Below are positions 8,449-11,783 of a DNA stretch of 11,783 nt, piece by piece (positions within the stretch are counted from its first letter, which is position 1; every line of letters starts with the position of its first letter). The notes beneath the pieces are model-generated. The model made no database searches, was not told the DNA's origin, and saw nothing but the letters and a program-made list of their open reading frames with translations. Source of the DNA: an uncultured Micrococcales bacterium (GTDB lineage Bacteria; Actinomycetota; Actinomycetes; Actinomycetales; Microbacteriaceae). The translations under genes and the position numbers were made by a program. The stretch lies in the NCBI GenBank assembly GCA_903927775.1, contig CAIYOE010000020.1, positions 1 to 11,783 on the forward strand. The letters are read 5' to 3'.

Positions 8449-8449
8449 G
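8433..8449. terminator. Possible weak bidirectional terminator between ctaB and phr
   Basis: CTTACC and GGTAAG form a 6-bp stem with a 5-nt loop spanning the ctaB stop codon. It is the only clear hairpin at the convergent ctaB/phr junction. Neither strand has a T-tract directly after it; the plus-strand T5 run begins 22 nt downstream. Rho-dependent termination is an equal possibility. Confidence 0.25.
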
Positions 8450-8467
8450 GCAAAGCCCACTGGCGAA

Positions 8468-9886
8468 CTATTTTTGTGGCAACGCCGGCTTAGGCAGTTT
8501 GATCTCTTCGAGACGTTTCAGAGATTCATCGCGTTCGGCTGCGTGATCCACAATCGGCACAGGGTAGCCATGCGCATAACCTCCGATGATATCCCACGGT
8601 TCGTGAACCTGTGCGCCCCAGATATGCGCCAACTCGGGCACGTATTTGCGAACATAATCGCCACGGGGGTCGAACTTGATGCCCTGCAGCACTGGGTTGA
8701 AGACTCGGTAATAGGGGCTTGCATCGGTGCCGCAACCCGCGGTCCACTGCCATCCGTGTGCGTTGGAGGCAGGATCAAAGTCGGTGAGACATTCCTCGAA
8801 CCAATCGGCGCCAGCCTGCCACTCAAGGTGCAAGTCTTTGACCAAGAAAGACGCCACAATCATGCGGACTCGGTTGTGCATCCAGCCCGTAGTTGCCAGC
8901 TGACGCATTCCAGCATCGACCATTGGGTAACCGGTCTTGCCGGCCTTCCAGGCGGCCAGCCGTTCTTCGGCGAGCGCCCCCTCATCGAAGCGCATTTTGC
9001 TGAATCGTGGTTCCAGGTAATCGGTGGCCGAGTAGGGATGGTGCCAGAGAACATCTCCGTAGAACTCTCGCCACGCTATCTCTTTGCGGAACACCTCGTG
9101 ACCCGGCTGGTCGCCCAGTTCGGCAAGTAGAGTTCGGGGGTGAATCTCTCCGTGAGCCAGCGCGTGGCTCAGATGTGACGTACCAGAGAGGTCTGCGCGG
9201 TTCCGGTCATCGCTGTAGTTATTTAGAGCGCGCTTCTTGAAACGCTCCCAGCTACGCAGCGCATATGCCTCGCCGGCCTTTACCACTATTGGGGATTCTT
9301 TGGTGGGCAATGGGGCGCCGAGGTCATCGATGGGCTTTACCCAAGACATGGTCGGCATTCCCGATGCGTCGACTCCGTTGAAAGGCGAAGGCTTATGCCA
9401 ACCGAGCGCCATCCAACCCTTGTAGAACGGGGTGTAAACCTTGTAGGGCGTGCCGTCTGGCTTCCGAACTGTTCCGGGAGAAACGGCATAGATGCTGTCC
9501 TCAAGGAACAGCTTGACCCCGATGCTGGCTAGGTAATGACCCACCTTGTTCTGAAGCTCAACCGAAGCGGGGTCAAAACCGCGGGTGGCAATCACACGTT
9601 CGGCGCCGGCGGCCCTGACTACCTCTCCAATCGCTCTGGGTAGTTCGGTAACGGAATCGGCGTGACGAACCAGCAGTCCACCATCCATGGATGCATTCAG
9701 AGCGTTGAGCGAAGCTGTGAGGGAGTGCTGGCGAATGCCCGAAAGCTCGTGAAACGCCTGCAGGTCAACCGCGTAGAGGCCAACCACCTTGTTGCTGCCC
9801 GATACCTGCGAGTCCAATACGGCACGATTTAGTGCCGGGTTGTCGTTCAGGCGAAGATCTCGAGTAAACCAAAAGACAGTTGTCAA
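8468..9886 (-). CDS. phr: Deoxyribodipyrimidine photolyase, class I
   Basis: This FAD enzyme repairs UV-induced cyclobutane pyrimidine dimers using blue or near-UV light. The product is 472 residues, within the usual class I range. The N-terminal antenna-binding Rossmann domain starts FWFTRDLRLNDNPAL. The FAD-binding helical domain has IAWREFY near 270-276, KTGYPMVDAGMRQL at 317-330, WMHNRVRM at 335-342, and NAHGWQW at 375-381 with the conserved Asn, followed by TDASPYYRVFNP. Trp362, Trp379 and Trp381 are placed to include members of the electron-transfer chain. I cannot tell from sequence alone whether the antenna is a folate or a deazaflavin. The start is a TTG at 9886, with GGTGA 4 nt upstream. 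It follows the ctaA stop by 12 nt, so it is probably co-transcribed with ctaA. A cryptochrome-like non-repair role is less likely. Confidence 0.95.
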   Translation of the reverse strand: MTTVFWFTRDLRLNDNPALNRAVLDSQVSGSNKVVGLYAVDLQAFHELSGIRQHSLTASLNALNASMDGGLLVRHADSVTELPRAIGEVVRAAGAERVIATRGFDPASVELQNKVGHYLASIGVKLFLEDSIYAVSPGTVRKPDGTPYKVYTPFYKGWMALGWHKPSPFNGVDASGMPTMSWVKPIDDLGAPLPTKESPIVVKAGEAYALRSWERFKKRALNNYSDDRNRADLSGTSHLSHALAHGEIHPRTLLAELGDQPGHEVFRKEIAWREFYGDVLWHHPYSATDYLEPRFSKMRFDEGALAEERLAAWKAGKTGYPMVDAGMRQLATTGWMHNRVRMIVASFLVKDLHLEWQAGADWFEECLTDFDPASNAHGWQWTAGCGTDASPYYRVFNPVLQGIKFDPRGDYVRKYVPELAHIWGAQVHEPWDIIGGYAHGYPVPIVDHAAERDESLKRLEEIKLPKPALPQK

Positions 9887-9898
9887 AGTTTCACCGGG

Positions 9899-10810
9899 CT
9901 ACTTGGCTCGAGTAGACAAGAAGTTGAATGTCAGTAGCGACACCAACACTGACGCACCCAGCATGTGGATTCCAACCAGCGCCGCAGGGACACCGAGGCG
10001 AGCCTGTGCCACACCGATTACTGCCTGGCACACGGTCACGATAAGCAGTAGACCGCTAATGTTCAGCGCCAAACTGCGAGGTTGGCCCTTGAAAGGGCGC
10101 TCTACGCGGACCAGAAGGCCAAACTGCATCAACACCAAAGTGAGCATGATGTAAGCGGGGTAGGAGTGGTAGTGAAACCAGACCTCTAGGTTCAATCCGT
10201 TACGGGCACTGTTGGCGTCTCCCGCATGTGGACCAGCGCCGGTTACCAAAACACCGATGATCACAGTGATTGCACCGAATACGGTGGTGGGCCACGCCAA
10301 GCCATAAACCAGCGATGGAATGACCTGCGTTGGCGGCTGCTTGATTCGCCAGACCAAAACCGAGGCGATTGCAATCATTACTCCGCTGAGCACGAAGTGC
10401 GCGCCAACCAACCAGGGGTTCAACTTGGTCAGTACGGTGAAACCGCCAAGAATCGCCTGGGCAGGGATACCCAGGAACAGCAAAACCGCAGGCCAGGTCA
10501 GCTTCTGAACCTTGCGCACACTGGAGCGAACCACTGCAATCAGGGTCAAAACAGCTATGACGAGTAACGCAAAGGTGAGAAGTCGGTTGGCGAACTCGAT
10601 TACACCGTGGTAGCCCTGAGCAGGAACAGTAGTGATCGACTCGTTGGTGCACTTTGGCCAGGTTGGGCACCCCAAGCCCGAGCCAGTGAGTCGAACCAGA
10701 CCACCGGTGACCACGATCAAAATCTGCGAAATCAGAGACAGCCATCCGTACAACGGCAGGCGCAGTTCTGCAAATAGCGGTTTAACGAATCGTTTAGATG
10801 TCTGGAGCAA
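9899..10810 (-). CDS. ctaA: Heme A synthase (COX15/CtaA family)
   Basis: CtaA is a membrane hemoprotein that oxidises the C8 methyl group of heme O to a formyl group, giving heme A. The product is 303 residues with about eight hydrophobic segments. The first helix leads into RLTGSGLGCPTWPKC, whose Cys48 and Cys54 form the conserved extracytoplasmic pair. GYHGVIEFANR follows, with His68 and Glu72 expected at the active site. Further conserved heme-ligand His candidates are His138 (GAHFVLSG), His213/His215 (FHYHSYP) and His282 (GIHMLGAS). The second half repeats the four-helix arrangement of the first. The start is a TTG at 10810 with AAAGGG 8 nt upstream; no ATG fits the N-terminus. It works directly after CtaB, although the two genes are on opposite strands with phr between them. 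It diverges from sufB. Confidence 0.96.
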   Translation of the reverse strand: MLQTSKRFVKPLFAELRLPLYGWLSLISQILIVVTGGLVRLTGSGLGCPTWPKCTNESITTVPAQGYHGVIEFANRLLTFALLVIAVLTLIAVVRSSVRKVQKLTWPAVLLFLGIPAQAILGGFTVLTKLNPWLVGAHFVLSGVMIAIASVLVWRIKQPPTQVIPSLVYGLAWPTTVFGAITVIIGVLVTGAGPHAGDANSARNGLNLEVWFHYHSYPAYIMLTLVLMQFGLLVRVERPFKGQPRSLALNISGLLLIVTVCQAVIGVAQARLGVPAALVGIHMLGASVLVSLLTFNFLSTRAK

Positions 10811-10818
10811 GTTTCTTG

Positions 10819-10824
10819 CCCTTT
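10819..10824 (-). promoter_or_regulatory. Ribosome binding site supporting the TTG start of ctaA
   Basis: AAAGGG on the minus strand, 8 nt before TTG at 10810. It decides the start because there is no ATG near the expected N-terminus. Confidence 0.6.
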
Positions 10825-10923
10825 CTGGCCCGTGGGTCTTTTGCCAATGCCCTAGCAGAGGGTAAAATTTGAAAGTTGATCTGGCACCGTCGCCTAGGTC
10901 TCCTGCTCAAGTCTTACATGGCT

Positions 10924-10953
10924 CACCAGGTTCACTGAAACGAGTGTCTGGTG
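10924..10953. repeat. First stem-loop in the ctaA/sufB intergenic region
   Basis: CACCAG (10924-10929) pairs with CTGGTG (10948-10953). Inside it CACT (10933-10936) pairs with AGTG (10943-10946) around the hexaloop GAAACG. Small unpaired bases separate the two helices. It precedes a second, stronger hairpin by 7 nt and sits about 100 nt upstream of sufB. Confidence 0.5.
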
Positions 10954-10960
10954 TTGAATC

Positions 10961-10997
10961 GGGGAATGAAACCCGCTTGAGTTGGGTTCCATTCCCT
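10961..10997. repeat. Second, strong stem-loop upstream of sufB
   Basis: GGGAATGAAACCC (10962-10974) and GGGTTCCATTCCC (10984-10996) form 12 base pairs with a single A-C mismatch, plus a G-U closing pair. The loop is 9 nt. No T-run follows on either strand, and both flanking genes point away from it, so it is not an ordinary terminator of a present gene. It may be leader RNA structure, part of a small RNA, an operator, or the relic of a lost gene's 3' end. Confidence 0.55.
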
Positions 10998-11001
10998 ACC
11001 T

Positions 11002-11026
11002 ACTTGGGTATATCAATATTCCAAGT
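11002..11026. promoter_or_regulatory. AT-rich inverted repeat at the probable suf promoter or operator
   Basis: ACTTGG and CCAAGT are 6-bp arms around a 13-nt centre. Most of the centre is the A/T-rich run TATATCAATATT (11009-11020), the most A/T-rich point before sufB. A -10 element such as TATATC (11009-11014) may lie here, about 26 nt before the ribosome binding site, but no well-spaced -35 box is evident. The symmetry suits a dimeric regulator. Confidence 0.4.
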
Positions 11027-11039
11027 TTCCGCTCTAATC

Positions 11040-11045
11040 AGGAGG
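11040..11045 (+). promoter_or_regulatory. Ribosome binding site fixing the GTG start of sufB
   Basis: AGGAGG, a perfect core anti-16S match, lies 6 nt before GTG at 11052. It is the strongest Shine-Dalgarno in the window, which suggests high expression of the suf operon. Confidence 0.85.
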
Positions 11046-11051
11046 TTCTGC

Positions 11052-11783
11052 GTGTCAGAGACCATCATCGATCGTCCCGAACTAGAAGGTCTGGGCGTCT
11101 ATGAATTCGGCTGGTCCGACTCAGACAAGGCAGGCGCAAACGCTCGTCGAGGAATCAATGAGGAAGTCGTTTCCGACATCTCGGGAAAAAAGAGCGAACC
11201 AGACTGGATGCGTGAGCTGCGCCTAAAGGGTTACAAGTACTTCACACAAAAGCCAATGCCAAGTTGGGGTTCGGATCTTTCGGGCATCGACTTCGACAAC
11301 ATCAAGTACTTTGTGCGCTCCACCGAGAAACAAGCCACCAGCTGGGAAGAACTGCCAGACGACATCAAAAACACCTACGAGCGCCTTGGCATCCCGGAGG
11401 CCGAGCGTAGCCGTTTGGTTGCCGGTGTGGCCGCTCAGTACGAGTCCGAGGTGGTTTACCACCAGATCCGCGAGGATCTAGAGGCTCAGGGCGTTATCTT
11501 CCTCGACACCGACACCGCACTAAAAGAGCACCCAGAGATTTTCAAAGAGTACTTTGGCACGGTAATCCCAGCCGGAGACAACAAGTTCGCAGCACTAAAC
11601 ACCGCTGTTTGGTCTGGTGGGTCATTCGTTTACGTTCCAAAGGGCGTACACGTAGAGATCCCATTGCAGGCTTACTTCCGCATCAACACCGAGAACATGG
11701 GTCAGTTCGAGCGCACCCTGATCATCGCCGATGAAGACAGCTACGTGCACTACATCGAGGGTTGCACCGCTCCTATCTACAAC
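11052..11783 (+). CDS. sufB: Fe-S cluster assembly protein SufB (partial, C-terminus off the window)
   Basis: SufB is the core subunit of the cytosolic SufBCD scaffold, on which Fe-S clusters are built with ATP hydrolysis by SufC. The frame is open from GTG 11052 to the window edge, giving 244 residues, about half of the usual 470-480. Matches to the family include the N-terminal EPDWMRELRLKGYKYF, then YFVRSTEKQATSWEELP, ESEVVYHQIREDLE, the stretch AALNTAVWSGGSFVYVPKGV leading into the beta-helix core, and YVHYIEGCTAPIY at the right edge. The GTG start is fixed by AGGAGG. No intein interrupts the visible part, in contrast to mycobacterial SufB. It probably opens a suf operon (sufD, sufC and others expected downstream). 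The usual upstream repressor gene sufR is not between ctaA and sufB. Confidence 0.96.
   Translation, partial: MSETIIDRPELEGLGVYEFGWSDSDKAGANARRGINEEVVSDISGKKSEPDWMRELRLKGYKYFTQKPMPSWGSDLSGIDFDNIKYFVRSTEKQATSWEELPDDIKNTYERLGIPEAERSRLVAGVAAQYESEVVYHQIREDLEAQGVIFLDTDTALKEHPEIFKEYFGTVIPAGDNKFAALNTAVWSGGSFVYVPKGVHVEIPLQAYFRINTENMGQFERTLIIADEDSYVHYIEGCTAPIYN

Noticed and set aside
8474..9130. A 218-codon open frame on the plus strand opposite phr
   Set aside because: It is antisense to the conserved FAD-binding half of phr, has no recognisable domain or ribosome binding site, and is the usual product of GC-rich codon bias.
10200..10745. A 181-codon open frame in another frame of ctaA
   Set aside because: ctaA in the main frame has all the family motifs. 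This one gives a Cys-, His- and Arg-rich product with no plausible fold.
10919..10981. Tiny plus-strand frames (6 and 4 codons, ATG at 10919 and 10967) as leader peptides for suf
   Set aside because: Neither has a ribosome binding site, and neither holds a run of regulatory codons such as Cys.
11052..11783. An intein in SufB, as found in mycobacteria
   Set aside because: The 244 visible residues are continuous SufB sequence. Insertion sites beyond the window edge cannot be judged.
1..11783. A previously undescribed defence, biosynthetic or mobile system
   Set aside because: Every long coding stretch belongs to a known core-metabolism family. No transposase, integrase, toxin-antitoxin pair, CRISPR repeat or unexplained gene of useful length was seen.

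Overview
The window looks like chromosomal DNA of an actinobacterium, most likely a small-genome member of the Microbacteriaceae (Aquiluna/Rhodoluna-like; this placement is inference). The reasons are the moderate GC content, the presence of OpcA (a G6PDH assembly factor found mainly in actinobacteria and cyanobacteria), the gene order tkt-tal-pgi-zwf-opcA beside ctaB, ctaA and a suf operon, and the use of TTG and GTG starts. All eight genes recognised are core metabolism. I see no mobile element, CRISPR array, tRNA or rRNA, and no gene cluster that looks like an undescribed system.

Positions 1-7309 (minus strand) hold one tightly packed operon in the order tkt, tal, pgi, zwf, opcA, with opcA cut by the left window edge. 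Junctions are a 45-nt spacer (tkt/tal), a TAATG overlap (tal/pgi), a 27-nt spacer (pgi/zwf) and an ATGA overlap (zwf/opcA). Together these enzymes form the non-oxidative pentose phosphate branch, the isomerase that feeds fructose-6-P back to glucose-6-P, and the NADPH-producing first oxidative step with its activator. This is a cyclic pentose phosphate module.

Positions 7310-7503 are a divergent promoter region. The minus-strand tkt promoter appears to carry a perfect GAAC-N4-GTTC dyad, resembling an actinobacterial LexA box, inside its -35/-10 spacer. The plus-strand ctaB seems to be leaderless, with a TAGAAT -10 box ending 7 nt before the ATG.

Positions 7504-10810 hold ctaB (heme O synthase, plus strand), which converges on a minus-strand pair, ctaA (heme A synthase) then phr (class I photolyase), read as ctaA-phr. 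CtaB and CtaA act in sequence to make heme A for the aa3-type terminal oxidase. The photolyase sits between the two heme genes and is probably co-transcribed with ctaA.

Positions 10811-11051 are a second divergent intergenic region (241 nt) with three successive inverted repeats. Positions 11052-11783 are the first 244 codons of sufB, probably the start of a suf Fe-S assembly operon. The SufR repressor gene that usually precedes sufB in actinobacteria is not there. The points worth following are regulatory: the LexA-like dyad at tkt, the structured leader before sufB with no adjacent sufR, and the placement of the photolyase.
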